Part shown: in pieces, positions 6,568-14,359 of the stretch | How the letters are laid out: the number at the start of each line of letters is the position of its first letter | How positions within the stretch are numbered: the first letter of the stretch is position 1 | NCBI GenBank assembly: GCA_021604605.1 | Contig: BQJH01000045.1 | Span: 1-14,639, forward strand | Source of the DNA: Hyphococcus sp. | Lineage (GTDB): Bacteria; Pseudomonadota; Alphaproteobacteria; Caulobacterales; Parvularculaceae | Length of the DNA stretch: 14,639 nt | Reading direction: 5' to 3' | Program-made: the position numbers and the translations under genes | The notes under the pieces: generated by a model | Told to the model about the DNA's origin: nothing | Database searches by the model: none | What the model saw: the letters and a program-made list of their open reading frames with translations, nothing else

Positions 6568-8774
6568 TCTGCGGCCTGTTTGTTCTGGCCAGCCACGGCG
6601 GCAACCGCAGCGGCGACAATATCTTCTTCACTGATCAAGACTTCATTGGCGGCAGGACCAAGTGGGATGAAAGTGTCATCGCCCGTGATGCGTGCGATGG
6701 AGAGGCCCGACTGTCTGTCGTTTAAGGCCGCAATGATCTCTTCACTTGGCGAGCCGGTTTTTCGGCACTCATCGACGACCAGCACGTTTTTGCACTTGCC
6801 GATGGCCTCAATCATGGAAGGGATCGGTAGCGGCGTCAGCCATCTGAGATCGATGATCTTTACGTTAATATTTTGGGCGCTGAGTTTTTTTGCAGCAAGT
6901 TTTGAAAGATAGGAGCCATTGCCATAGGTGATGATCGCTAGATCTTCGCCATCGCCAATTTTATTGACCTCGCCGAACTTTGCTTCGCCTTCGATCTGGT
7001 CAAATTGTGCAGTCATCAATCCGTCGCCGGTTTCATGCAGGTCTTTGACGCCGTAAAGAGCAATCGGTTCAACAAAGATCACAACCCGACCTTCATCTCG
7101 TGCAAGACGGAAAGCCTCGCGCATCATCCGGACCGCGTCTTCACCTGTAGACGGACAGGCGAGAATAACGCCCGGAATATCGCGAAAGACGGCCAGCGAA
7201 TTATCATTATGGAAATGCCCGCCAAAGCCTTTTTGGTAAGCAAGGCCTGCGACGCGCAAGACCATGGGGTTTGTGTACTGACCTTTTGAGAAAAAGGAGA
7301 GGGATGCGGCTTCACCACGCAACTGGTCTTCGGCATTATGAACATATGCCAGGAACTGAATTTCCGGTACGGGGAGGAAACCGTTATGGGCAAGGCCGAT
7401 GGCCATGCCGAGAATCGATTGTTCATCAAGCAACGTGTCAAAAACCCGTGCCGGGCCAAACTTGGGTTGCAGCCGTGTGGTGGCGCCATAGACGCCGCCT
7501 TTCTTGGCGACATCCTCGCCGAAAACGACAATCGCTTTGTCCTTTTGCATTTGCTCTGCGAGAGCAAGCGATATCAATCGGGACATATGCTGCGGTTCGC
7601 GTTTTGCCCGCGCGTCATCCGGCGCTGAAGGCAGTAAATCACCCGCTTTAGGGAAGCGTCGTTTTTTGGGCGGCGCGAGGCATTCAATCACCGATTGTGA
7701 GCTGGTGAGTTTTGGCCGATCGCAAGCCGTTTCCATGGCGCGGCGAACCTGTCCGCCAATTTCCGTATAGAGGGCTTCAATGTCGCTCGACGCCATCAGT
7801 CCCGATTCCATCACCCGTCGGGCTGTATGCAGTAGCGGGTCCTGATCGGCCTCGATCTCGATTTCGTTGCGCTCGCGATAGCTGGTCTCGATATCCGAGC
7901 CTGCATGCCCCATCAGGCGCACAGTGCGCAGATGTAAAAAAACCGGGCGGCGCAAACGTCTGACGATATGTTCTGCTTCTCTCGCTGCACGCATGGCGTC
8001 GGCTATGTCTCGTGCGTCCCCGGAGACATAATGAAGGCCGGCGCGGTTTGCATAATTGGCTCGCACCCATCCGTCGGGTGTTTTTACAGAAATCCCGATG
8101 CCGTTGTCCTCGCAGACAAAGACCAGCGGCAACGGTAACCCGCGATAGGCGGTGAGGGCGGCGGCGTTGATGGCGCCTTGTGCGGTTGAATGGTTTGCGG
8201 AGGCGTCGCCAAAGCTGCACAAGACGACAGCGTCTTTTGGCATGACGGCATCCAGCTTCTTTTGCGTTCGTGCAAGAGCGATTGAAAAAGCGGCGCCCAT
8301 GGCCTTTGGCAAATGCGAGGCAATCGTCGATGTTTGCGGCGGAATAAAAAGCGGTTTTGACCCGATGACTTTGTGACGCCCGCCGGAAATCGGATCGTCG
8401 GATGACGCCACAAAAGAGAGGGCCATATTCCAGATGGGCGTTTCACCCGGAACCATCTTGGCGCGCTCAAGGTAAAAGGCGCCGCTGCGGTAATGCAAAA
8501 ACGCCATGTCGCTGACACGGAAAGCTCTGGCAACGGCTGCGTTGCCTTCATGGCCGGAACTGCCGATGGAATAGAACCCGCGTTTTTCAGCGCCGAGCCG
8601 GCGCGCTTCCAGATCGAGACGGCGACTGGTCAATTGCGTTTCAAACAATGCCAGCAGATCGGCATGGCCTAATCCGGCTTCATCAAGAGAGGTCTGAGTT
8701 AACGCATCCGGGATGCGCCCGGCTTGAAGGCGGGTGAGAAAGCCATCAGTGGAGGCGGAGATCGCGCCGGCCAT
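6564..8774 (-). CDS. Fused E1 alpha-beta 2-oxoacid dehydrogenase (branched-chain / pyruvate type), ThDP dependent
   Basis: One chain carries both E1 subunits. These enzymes decarboxylate a 2-oxoacid on thiamine diphosphate and normally pass the acyl group to a lipoyl E2. Numbering is from Met at 8774 (736 residues). The alpha part (about 50-370) has the ThDP/Mg motif GDASANHSTAQGAIN (189-203), QTSTIASHLPKAMGAAF (147-163) and SYRERNEIEIEADQDPLL (298-315), as in branched-chain E1 alpha. The beta part (about 395-725) has VVFGEDVAKKGGV, LLDEQSILGMAIGLA, PEIQFLAYV and CPSTGEDA. ATG 8774 is preferred because AGGA lies 9 bases upstream. An in-frame ATG at 8867 would add 31 Lys/Arg-rich residues, lacks a ribosome site and leaves little promoter room. 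No E2, E3 or lipoyl domain is seen in the window. Cotranscribed with the acyltransferase through an ATGA overlap. Substrate unknown. Confidence 0.87.
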   Translation of the reverse strand: MAGAISASTDGFLTRLQAGRIPDALTQTSLDEAGLGHADLLALFETQLTSRRLDLEARRLGAEKRGFYSIGSSGHEGNAAVARAFRVSDMAFLHYRSGAFYLERAKMVPGETPIWNMALSFVASSDDPISGGRHKVIGSKPLFIPPQTSTIASHLPKAMGAAFSIALARTQKKLDAVMPKDAVVLCSFGDASANHSTAQGAINAAALTAYRGLPLPLVFVCEDNGIGISVKTPDGWVRANYANRAGLHYVSGDARDIADAMRAAREAEHIVRRLRRPVFLHLRTVRLMGHAGSDIETSYRERNEIEIEADQDPLLHTARRVMESGLMASSDIEALYTEIGGQVRRAMETACDRPKLTSSQSVIECLAPPKKRRFPKAGDLLPSAPDDARAKREPQHMSRLISLALAEQMQKDKAIVVFGEDVAKKGGVYGATTRLQPKFGPARVFDTLLDEQSILGMAIGLAHNGFLPVPEIQFLAYVHNAEDQLRGEAASLSFFSKGQYTNPMVLRVAGLAYQKGFGGHFHNDNSLAVFRDIPGVILACPSTGEDAVRMMREAFRLARDEGRVVIFVEPIALYGVKDLHETGDGLMTAQFDQIEGEAKFGEVNKIGDGEDLAIITYGNGSYLSKLAAKKLSAQNINVKIIDLRWLTPLPIPSMIEAIGKCKNVLVVDECRKTGSPSEEIIAALNDRQSGLSIARITGDDTFIPLGPAANEVLISEEDIVAAAVAAVAGQNKQAAE

Positions 8775-8783
8775 GTTTATCAA

Positions 8784-8787
8784 TCCT
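8784..8787 (-). promoter_or_regulatory. Ribosome binding site deciding the start of the E1 fusion
   Basis: AGGA on the minus strand, 9 bases before the ATG at 8774. The upstream in-frame ATG at 8867 has no comparable site, which argues for the shorter protein. Confidence 0.55.
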
Positions 8788-8906
8788 GTAAATTGTAAAC
8801 GCTTCGGTTTTCGCTTCTGCGATTGGGTTTGCCAATAGGGTTTACGTAGGGGCGTAACGCCCTCCATAACAGGCCATTCTTATTTGCCAAGGTGTGAGAG
8901 TGTTCG

Positions 8907-9533
8907 TTGACGAAAAACCTTAAATCCCCTGAGTTTGGCGCCCCCATGGCGCCTGCGCAGCCCAGCACCGAGGCCATTTCCCTCCTGGCTTTGCGCCGGT
9001 CGACACCGGCCGATTTTTTGACCGGACCGGGGCCGGACCAAGAGACACTGGAAGCAATTTTGACGATCTCTGCGCGGGTCCCGGATCATCGCCGGGTGAC
9101 CCCATTTCGGTTTGTCTTGTTTGAAGGCGCGGCGCGGGACGCCTTTGGCGATATTCTGAAAGCGGCTTTTCTTGCGAATGAACCAGATGCGGGTGAAGAA
9201 CGCGCAGAAAAAGAGCGCCAGCGCTTTTTGCGCGCGCCAATTGTCGTCGCTGTCGTCTCGTCGGTTAAGCCGGACCATCGCACGCCTGTGTGGGAGCAGA
9301 TGATGACCGCCGGCGCCGTCTGTCAGAATATGTTGCTGGCGGCGTCAGCTCACGGGTTCGCGGCGCAGTGGCTGACAGAATGGTACGCATTCGATGAAAA
9401 AGTGCTGGCACAGCTGGGGCTCGGTGAAAACGAGAAAATAGCCGGTTATGTCTATATGGGGACGGCGACCTGTGAACCGAAAGAACGGGCGCGACCTGTA
9501 GTCGAGGATATTGTTACGAGTTATAAAGTCTGA
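8907..9533 (+). CDS. Nitroreductase family protein (YdjA-like), FMN-dependent NAD(P)H oxidoreductase
   Basis: A 208-residue flavoprotein of the nitroreductase fold; such proteins bind FMN as homodimers and reduce nitro, quinone or other small acceptors with NAD(P)H. LLALRRSTPADF (26-37) is the FMN phosphate-binding start. ARVPDHRRVTPFRFVLF (56-72) is typical of the short YdjA-like branch. QMMTAGAVCQNMLLAASAHGF (131-151) is the dimer helix, and GYVYMGT (180-186) is the C-terminal FMN-side strand. Length is normal. The frame begins with TTG at 8907 after GAGAG; an ATG at 8946 (MAPAQPSTEAIS) has a poorer upstream sequence but cannot be excluded. Divergent from the E1 fusion, with about 130 bp between them for both promoters. 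The physiological substrate cannot be read from sequence. Confidence 0.9.
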   Translation: MTKNLKSPEFGAPMAPAQPSTEAISLLALRRSTPADFLTGPGPDQETLEAILTISARVPDHRRVTPFRFVLFEGAARDAFGDILKAAFLANEPDAGEERAEKERQRFLRAPIVVAVVSSVKPDHRTPVWEQMMTAGAVCQNMLLAASAHGFAAQWLTEWYAFDEKVLAQLGLGENEKIAGYVYMGTATCEPKERARPVVEDIVTSYKV

Positions 9534-9629
9534 TCACGAGCCTGTGAGGGGCGATCGCTTGGCTAAACGATGCTGCTATTGTTGTGGATCAGATTTTGGG
9601 CGAATTTTTAAAACAAGGGAAATGAAAAC

Positions 9630-10265
9630 ATGATGAACCGGAAAGCCATACTGTCTTTTGGCGCCGTCTTTGCGATTGCAGCCTGCGGCCAATCAACGGC
9701 AGATGAAAATGCTGAACAGACGTCAGCTGCGGCTACAGCGGCTGTTACTGCGTCAAGCGGCACATATGAAACAGATTATAAGCACCGTTATATTACGTTC
9801 AGCTACGACCATCAGGGTTTTTCCACGCCGTTTTTGCGTTGGCGCGACTGGTCGGGCGAACTCAATTGGAATGCGGATGATCCAACGGCGTCTTCGGTCA
9901 ATGTGGTGATCGACGCAGAGTCCATCGATTCTGGTGTCGATGAGTTTGATGGTCATTTGCGCGGCGCTGATTTCTTTGACGTTGAAAATCACCCTGAGAT
10001 TACTTTTACCAGCACTTCGGTTTCTAAAACGGGTGAGAACACTGGCATGATCACAGGTGATCTGACGATTAAGGGGATCACGAAATCTGTCACCCTCGAT
10101 ACGACGCTGAACAAAGCAGCAAGTGGTGGTCGGTCAGGTGATAAGCTTGGGTTTTCTGCAAAAACGACCGTCAAACGCTCTGATTTTGGTGTTGACGCCT
10201 ATGTCCCTCATGTTGGCGATGATGTTACAATCATTATAGAAACCGAATGGGAAAAAGCTGAATAA
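9630..10265 (+). CDS. YceI family lipoprotein
   Basis: A 211-residue exported protein. Residues 1-19 are a lipoprotein signal peptide (positive MMNRK, hydrophobic core, lipobox IAAC with Cys19 as the lipidated residue). Gly20 at +2 would by the usual Lol rule send it to the outer membrane. After a Gln/Ala/Thr-rich tether (about 20-44), a YceI lipocalin-like beta-barrel fills about 45-208: YITFSYDHQGFSTPFLRWRDWSG, then FDGHLRGADFFDVENHPEITFTS and GDLTIKGITKSVTLD are all family hallmarks. YceI proteins bind long isoprenoids such as ubiquinone-8 or polyisoprenoid. Most YceI proteins have an ordinary signal peptide, so the lipid anchor is notable. AAGGGA lies 9 bases before the ATG at 9630; ATG at 9633 is an alternative. 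The stop is 10 bp before the b561-YceI gene, which indicates an operon. Confidence 0.93.
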   Translation: MMNRKAILSFGAVFAIAACGQSTADENAEQTSAAATAAVTASSGTYETDYKHRYITFSYDHQGFSTPFLRWRDWSGELNWNADDPTASSVNVVIDAESIDSGVDEFDGHLRGADFFDVENHPEITFTSTSVSKTGENTGMITGDLTIKGITKSVTLDTTLNKAASGGRSGDKLGFSAKTTVKRSDFGVDAYVPHVGDDVTIIIETEWEKAE

Positions 10266-10275
10266 GGGGAATTGC

Positions 10276-11496
10276 TTGCCCGATAAGCGTTATAATTCTG
10301 TTGCCGTCGCCCTGCATTGGGCGATGGCGATATTGATTATCGGCCAGATTGCTGGCGGGTTGTATATGCACAACCTGCCGAACACGTCGCCGATCAAGTT
10401 TGATTTGTTTCAGTTGCACAAATCATTCGGGATTACTGTCCTTATTCTGACATTCATTCGATTGGCTTGGCGTTTTACACATCCGGCGCCCGCATTGCCA
10501 TCAGAAATGCCGGGCTGGCAAAAGCTGGCGGCGCGCATCACCCATTGGGGTTTTTACGCGTTGTTAATTTTAACGCCGCTTGCCGGTTGGGCGATGGTCT
10601 CTGTCTCGCCAAAAGATATCCCGACTTTCTTCTTTGGGCTCTTTCAGTTCCCGCACCTGCCGTTCTTTGAAGGCGTAAGCGATGCGGCTGCGATGGAGGA
10701 AACATTCAAAGACCGTCACGAATTTCTGGCATTTGCCATTCTTGGCCTTCTTGCTCTTCATGTCGGGGCGGCGCTGAAACATCAATTTATCAACCGGGAT
10801 GGTGTCTTACGCTCGATGCTTCCTGCCTCATTGACGGCGTGGATTGGCATGGCGGTGATTTTCGGGGCGCTTGGCTTAGGCGTCGTCTTGTATTCAACCT
10901 CGTCCCCTTCTTCATTCGCTCCTGCGGGTTCAGAAGAAGCCCTGGCGCCCGCTGGTGACATCGGTGGCGTCGCGTCTGAAGACACCAAAGCAAACTGGTC
11001 AGTTGATTACGATGCCAGCAGCTTGAAATTTATCGGCGAAGAAAAAGGCAAACGTTTTGAAGGCGCCTTTTCGAGTTTTAACGCCGAGATCAATTTTGAT
11101 AAAAACGATTTGAGCGCTTCATCAATACGCGTGGACGTCACGACAAGGTCCGGGGCGACGGGCGATGAACTTCGCGATACGACTATGACTGGCGGGGAAT
11201 GGTTTGATGTGAAAGATCACCCCACAGCAATGTTCACTTCAACCCAGATTGAAAAAACCGGCGAGAACACATATCGTGCGCCGGGTGAATTACGGATTAA
11301 GGATATCGCTCGCGATGTGACGCTGGACTTCACGTTGGTCATCACCGGCGATCAAGCCACAGCTACTGGCAGTGCTAATCTTATCCGGACAGAGTTCGCC
11401 CTTGGCGATGCCGCAAGCTGGCTTGATAAAGAAAAGGTTGCGCTGGATGTACGGGTTGAATTTGAGATTTTTGCCGTGCGTAACGGCCAGAATTAA
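10276..11496 (+). CDS. Cytochrome b561 (CybB/YceJ-like) fused to a C-terminal YceI domain
   Basis: A 406-residue fusion. Residues 1-205 are a four-helix di-heme cytochrome b561: MPDKRYNSVAVALHW with His14, QLHKSFG with His48, ARITHWGFY with His90, LALHVGAALKH with His162 and a further His148 are the candidate heme ligands. A fifth hydrophobic segment (about 185-208) exports the tail. A small-residue linker (about 209-238) leads to a YceI domain (about 240-404: FEGAFSSFNAEINFD, GGEWFDVKDHPTAMFTS, GELRIKDIARDVTLD). In E. coli, yceJ (b561) and yceI are adjacent separate genes; here they are joined, with an additional separate YceI upstream. The related E. coli CybB oxidises superoxide and reduces ubiquinone. 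The start is TTG at 10276, supported by AAGGGGA 5 bases upstream. A role in periplasmic electron or quinone handling is likely but inferred. Confidence 0.92.
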   Translation: MPDKRYNSVAVALHWAMAILIIGQIAGGLYMHNLPNTSPIKFDLFQLHKSFGITVLILTFIRLAWRFTHPAPALPSEMPGWQKLAARITHWGFYALLILTPLAGWAMVSVSPKDIPTFFFGLFQFPHLPFFEGVSDAAAMEETFKDRHEFLAFAILGLLALHVGAALKHQFINRDGVLRSMLPASLTAWIGMAVIFGALGLGVVLYSTSSPSSFAPAGSEEALAPAGDIGGVASEDTKANWSVDYDASSLKFIGEEKGKRFEGAFSSFNAEINFDKNDLSASSIRVDVTTRSGATGDELRDTTMTGGEWFDVKDHPTAMFTSTQIEKTGENTYRAPGELRIKDIARDVTLDFTLVITGDQATATGSANLIRTEFALGDAASWLDKEKVALDVRVEFEIFAVRNGQN

Positions 11497-11509
11497 GCGA
11501 GGCTCAAGC

Positions 11510-11773
11510 CTACTTTTTGGACTCCCGTTTTAGCGCCTGGAATATATTCTTGTTCGGGCAAAATTCAGGGGGCTCGTGCATATTACCCTCAGAAAGCTCA
11601 ATCTTACGATTGCATACGTCAGGTTTTGGGCAGGCGCGGCAATGGTTTTGCATTCTATTCACCGCGCGCGGCGAAATGCGGCCAATTTGCTGTAGCCAGG
11701 ACAAATCAACCTGCATCGCTTTGGCAAGCTTCGCCATTAATCCTTCGGGTTGATGCGGGGTTGGTTTGAGCAT
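11510..11773 (-). CDS. Small DUF6455-like protein with four conserved cysteines
   Basis: An 87-residue soluble protein. The order of marks fits the DUF6455 family of alphaproteobacteria: LMAKLAKAMQVDL (12-24), a basic stretch RISPRAVNRMQNHC, then C45-x2-C48-x5-C54 and PPEFCPN with C72. The cysteine spacing suggests a metal site (zinc or an Fe-S cluster), but the family has no established function that I can name. ATG at 11773 is preceded by GGCGGAAA; the ATG at residue 13 is a possible later start. It is convergent with the b561-YceI gene, with 13 bases between stops. About 120 bp of AT-rich sequence separates it from the downstream end of cobT on the same strand. Confidence 0.75.
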   Translation of the reverse strand: MLKPTPHQPEGLMAKLAKAMQVDLSWLQQIGRISPRAVNRMQNHCRACPKPDVCNRKIELSEGNMHEPPEFCPNKNIFQALKRESKK

Positions 11774-11894
11774 TTTCCGCCGCCTAATCTCCCAATACCG
11801 GGTAATATTGAGAGTATTTTGGCAGCAACTCGTTAATACCTGAATAATCAGTATTTCTATACAAATTCAGATAGATAGTCTGGAGAATGGGGCT

Positions 11895-13763
11895 TCAGGC
11901 CGCGCGCCCGCCGCGTTTGCTGGCTTCGCGTTTTTGTAACTCTTCATCAAAAAGTTCCGCCAGCTTGTCGATCATCGCGCCGCCGAGTTGTTCTACATCA
12001 ACAATGGTCAGGGCGCGGCGATAATAGCGCGTCACATCATGACCGATGCCAATCGCCAGCAATTCTACTGGCGAGCGGGTTTCGATATATTGAATGACGT
12101 CACGCAGGTGACGCTCAAGATAAGCGCCGCCATTAGAAGATGAGGTCGTATCATCGACGGGGGCGCCGTCGGAGATAACCATCATAATCCGCCGCGCTTC
12201 CGGGCGTCCCAGCAAGCGCGTATGCGCCCACATCAAGGCTTCGCCATCGATGTTCTCTTTTAACAGGCCCTCTTTCATCATCAGGCCAAGCGACGTGCGC
12301 GCCCGCCGCCAGGGCACGTCTGCGGGTTTGTAAATGACATGACGCAGATCGTTCAGTCGTCCGGGTTTGGCGGGGCGTCCATCCTGCACCCATTTCTCTC
12401 GCGCCTGTCCGCCCTTCCAGGCGCGGGTTGTAAAGCCCAGAATTTCAACTTTTACACCGCAGCGTTCGAGTGTCCGCGCAAGGATGTCTGCACATATGGC
12501 TGCAATGGTGATCGGGCGCCCGCGCATGGACCCGGAATTATCAATCAACAATGTTACGACCGTGTCGCGGAACTCCTGATCGCGCTCCATTTTGAATGAT
12601 AGGGGCTGCATCGGATCAACAACCACACGCGCCAGCCGTGCTGCATCAAGCACACCCTCATCGAGATCGAACGCCCAGCTTCGATTTTGTTGGGCGAGGA
12701 GTTTGCGCTGAAGTTTGTTGGCGAGACGCGAGACAACATTGGCGAGATTTTCTAACTGGCGATCGAGAGATCGGCGCAAGCGTTCCAGTTCTTCCGGGTC
12801 GCAAAGGTCAATGGCGTCGGCAATTTCATCAAATTCAGTTGTGTACGCACAATATGAGTCGCCGGTATCGCCTTCAAACTTGGTGCGCAAAGATGAAATT
12901 TTGGCGTTTTCAGATGCGCCGTCATCTTCCTCTATCGTATTGTCGATATCCTGATCGGATAAATCAGCGTCGCCATCTTCGGTGTCTGCGCCGCCGGTTT
13001 CCTCGGGCGATTCTGATCCATCGTTTTCATCGTCATTATTGTCGTCTTCGTTATCTTCCTCGTTCTTCTGTTCATCGTCATGCTTGTTTTCATTTTCCGG
13101 CTGATCACCCTGATCGTTATCATCGAGATCAAGATCGCGGATGAGGTCTCGCGCCAGCGCCGCAAACGCCGCTTGATCATCAAGTGTGGCTGAAGCGGCG
13201 ATGGCGTCCAGCGCATCGCCAGCGCGATCTTCAAGCTCATTGCGCCAGGTATCCATAATGCTTGCGGCGGCGGCGGGTGGTTTGCGGCCGGTCAGGCGTT
13301 CACGCATGAGAAGGGCGGCGACATCAGCGATGGGCGCGGCGTCTTTCGCGCTTAACTGGTCATAGCCTTTATCGGCGATGGTTTTGTCGAGAGCAGCGGC
13401 GAGGTTGTCGCCAACGCCTTTCAGGGCCGTGGCGCCAATCGCCTCACAGCGGGCATTTTCGAGCGCTGCAAAAACCGCGCGGGCCTCTGCGCCTCTTGGG
13501 GCCAGAGCCTGATGGGCAGCCTCATCATGGTGCGCCAGACGCAAGGCGGCGGCGTCGCCTTCTCCGCGGGCGATGGCGGCGGATTGGTCGTCTATAATGC
13601 GTGACGGCAAGGGGATGCGTGCGCTCTTGCCCTGAACGCTCGCATGCTCGCCGCCAAAAGCGACCTCAACGTCATGCTGAGATGAGAGGGCTCGCGTCGT
13701 GTGGAGGAGGGCCCGTTTAAAGGCCTCGCGGATTTGTTCTTTTGGCGTCATCGCCGATACCAT
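11895..13763 (-). CDS. cobT: Cobaltochelatase subunit CobT (vWA/MIDAS protein)
   Basis: CobT pairs with the AAA+ ATPase CobS; with CobN they insert cobalt into hydrogenobyrinate a,c-diamide in aerobic cobalamin synthesis. The 622-residue protein has an all-helical N-terminal domain (about 1-205, with FAALENARCEAIGA near 98-111). A strongly acidic stretch follows (about 210-286, mostly Asp, Glu and Asn), as in known CobT proteins. A C-terminal von Willebrand A domain has MIDAS motif DNSGS (D408, S410, S412), FTTRAWKGG (444-452) and SDGAPVDD (531-538). Length is normal. Two in-frame ATGs (13763 and 13751) have no strong ribosome site; the second gives MTPKEQIREAF and is a fair alternative. No cobS or other cobalamin gene is in the window, although cobS and cobT are often close. 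Divergent from the thioesterase gene across 73 bp. Confidence 0.95.
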   Translation of the reverse strand: MVSAMTPKEQIREAFKRALLHTTRALSSQHDVEVAFGGEHASVQGKSARIPLPSRIIDDQSAAIARGEGDAAALRLAHHDEAAHQALAPRGAEARAVFAALENARCEAIGATALKGVGDNLAAALDKTIADKGYDQLSAKDAAPIADVAALLMRERLTGRKPPAAAASIMDTWRNELEDRAGDALDAIAASATLDDQAAFAALARDLIRDLDLDDNDQGDQPENENKHDDEQKNEEDNEDDNNDDENDGSESPEETGGADTEDGDADLSDQDIDNTIEEDDGASENAKISSLRTKFEGDTGDSYCAYTTEFDEIADAIDLCDPEELERLRRSLDRQLENLANVVSRLANKLQRKLLAQQNRSWAFDLDEGVLDAARLARVVVDPMQPLSFKMERDQEFRDTVVTLLIDNSGSMRGRPITIAAICADILARTLERCGVKVEILGFTTRAWKGGQAREKWVQDGRPAKPGRLNDLRHVIYKPADVPWRRARTSLGLMMKEGLLKENIDGEALMWAHTRLLGRPEARRIMMVISDGAPVDDTTSSSNGGAYLERHLRDVIQYIETRSPVELLAIGIGHDVTRYYRRALTIVDVEQLGGAMIDKLAELFDEELQKREASKRGGRAA

Positions 13764-13836
13764 AGGTTGTCAGTTTTATTTTCCAAGTATCTTTGCCATA
13801 TCTGAGTAATGCGGGTGATGACAGGGAGCTGAAGCA

Positions 13837-14277
13837 ATGAATGCAAGGACGAAAACCGAGCCCGCCATGACCAAAGCGGAGATCGAAGCGCTGTTGAAAG
13901 CAGGCTTTTCCGATTGGCCGAAAGCAGGGTTGTATTTGGAAGATATAAAATATCGCGCTGTTCGCGTGCGCAAATCGATCCATGATCACGAATTGCGACC
14001 CGGCGGCACGGTTTCAGGTCCAACCATGTTCCTCGTCGCAGACACTTCATTTTACGTCGCAGTGTTAGCGAGCGTTGGGCCAGAGGCGCTGGCGGTGACG
14101 ACGAATGTCAGCATCAACTTTTTGAGAAAACCCAGCCCTCGTGATCTGATTGCGGATTGCAGGCTGTTCAAACTCGGTAAGAGGCTGGCCGTGGGTGAGG
14201 TGACCATTTTCTCTGAGGGAGAGGATGAACCGGTTGCCCATGCGACCGGTACTTACTCCATTCCCCCTGTTCAGTAG
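13837..14277 (+). CDS. PaaI-type hotdog-fold thioesterase
   Basis: A 146-residue hotdog protein that probably hydrolyses acyl- or aryl-CoA thioesters in the cytoplasm. The signature at 54-72, RPGGTVSGPTMFLVADTSF, holds the central helix with Asp69. LAVTTNVSINFLRKP (85-99) and the final strands VGEVTIFSEGED and HATGTYSIPP complete the fold. In the better-known PaaI form the motif is HGG; the SGP variant seen here is, as I recall, a standard alphaproteobacterial subgroup and not a lesion. AGGGAG 8 bases before the ATG at 13837 fixes this start over the ATG at 13867. It is a single gene, divergent from cobT. The substrate is unknown. Confidence 0.88.
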   Translation: MNARTKTEPAMTKAEIEALLKAGFSDWPKAGLYLEDIKYRAVRVRKSIHDHELRPGGTVSGPTMFLVADTSFYVAVLASVGPEALAVTTNVSINFLRKPSPRDLIADCRLFKLGKRLAVGEVTIFSEGEDEPVAHATGTYSIPPVQ

Positions 14278-14282
14278 ACTTT

Positions 14283-14315
14283 AAAAAAATAGAGCCCCGG
14301 CGCGAACCGGGGCTC
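14283..14315 (-). terminator. Intrinsic terminator of the M13 peptidase gene
   Basis: A perfect 9-bp stem GAGCCCCGG / CCGGGGCTC (14292-14300 and 14307-14315) with a 6-base loop. On the minus strand it is followed, after TA, by seven T (14283-14289). It sits about 45 bp past the stop codon of the minus-strand peptidase. On the plus strand, after the thioesterase, the hairpin has no T-tract, so any action there would be weak. Confidence 0.85.
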
Positions 14316-14359
14316 CATCATTACTCTTTACGCTTACGCTACTCTTGATAGTGTGGGGA

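Noticed and set aside
7124..8551. Several 80-155 codon open frames on both strands inside the E1 fusion gene
   Set aside because: All lie in other frames of a gene with continuous conserved E1 alpha and beta motifs and show no domains of their own.
9530..9592. Inverted CTGATC / GATCAG after the nitroreductase stop
   Set aside because: The 6-bp arms are separated by about 50 bases and there is no T-tract directly after; too weak for a terminator or operator call.
12932..13240. Repetitive GAT/GAA/AAT-rich tract that looks like a repeat expansion on the DNA level
   Set aside because: It encodes the acidic linker expected in CobT (about residues 210-286); codon use varies and there is no fixed repeat unit.
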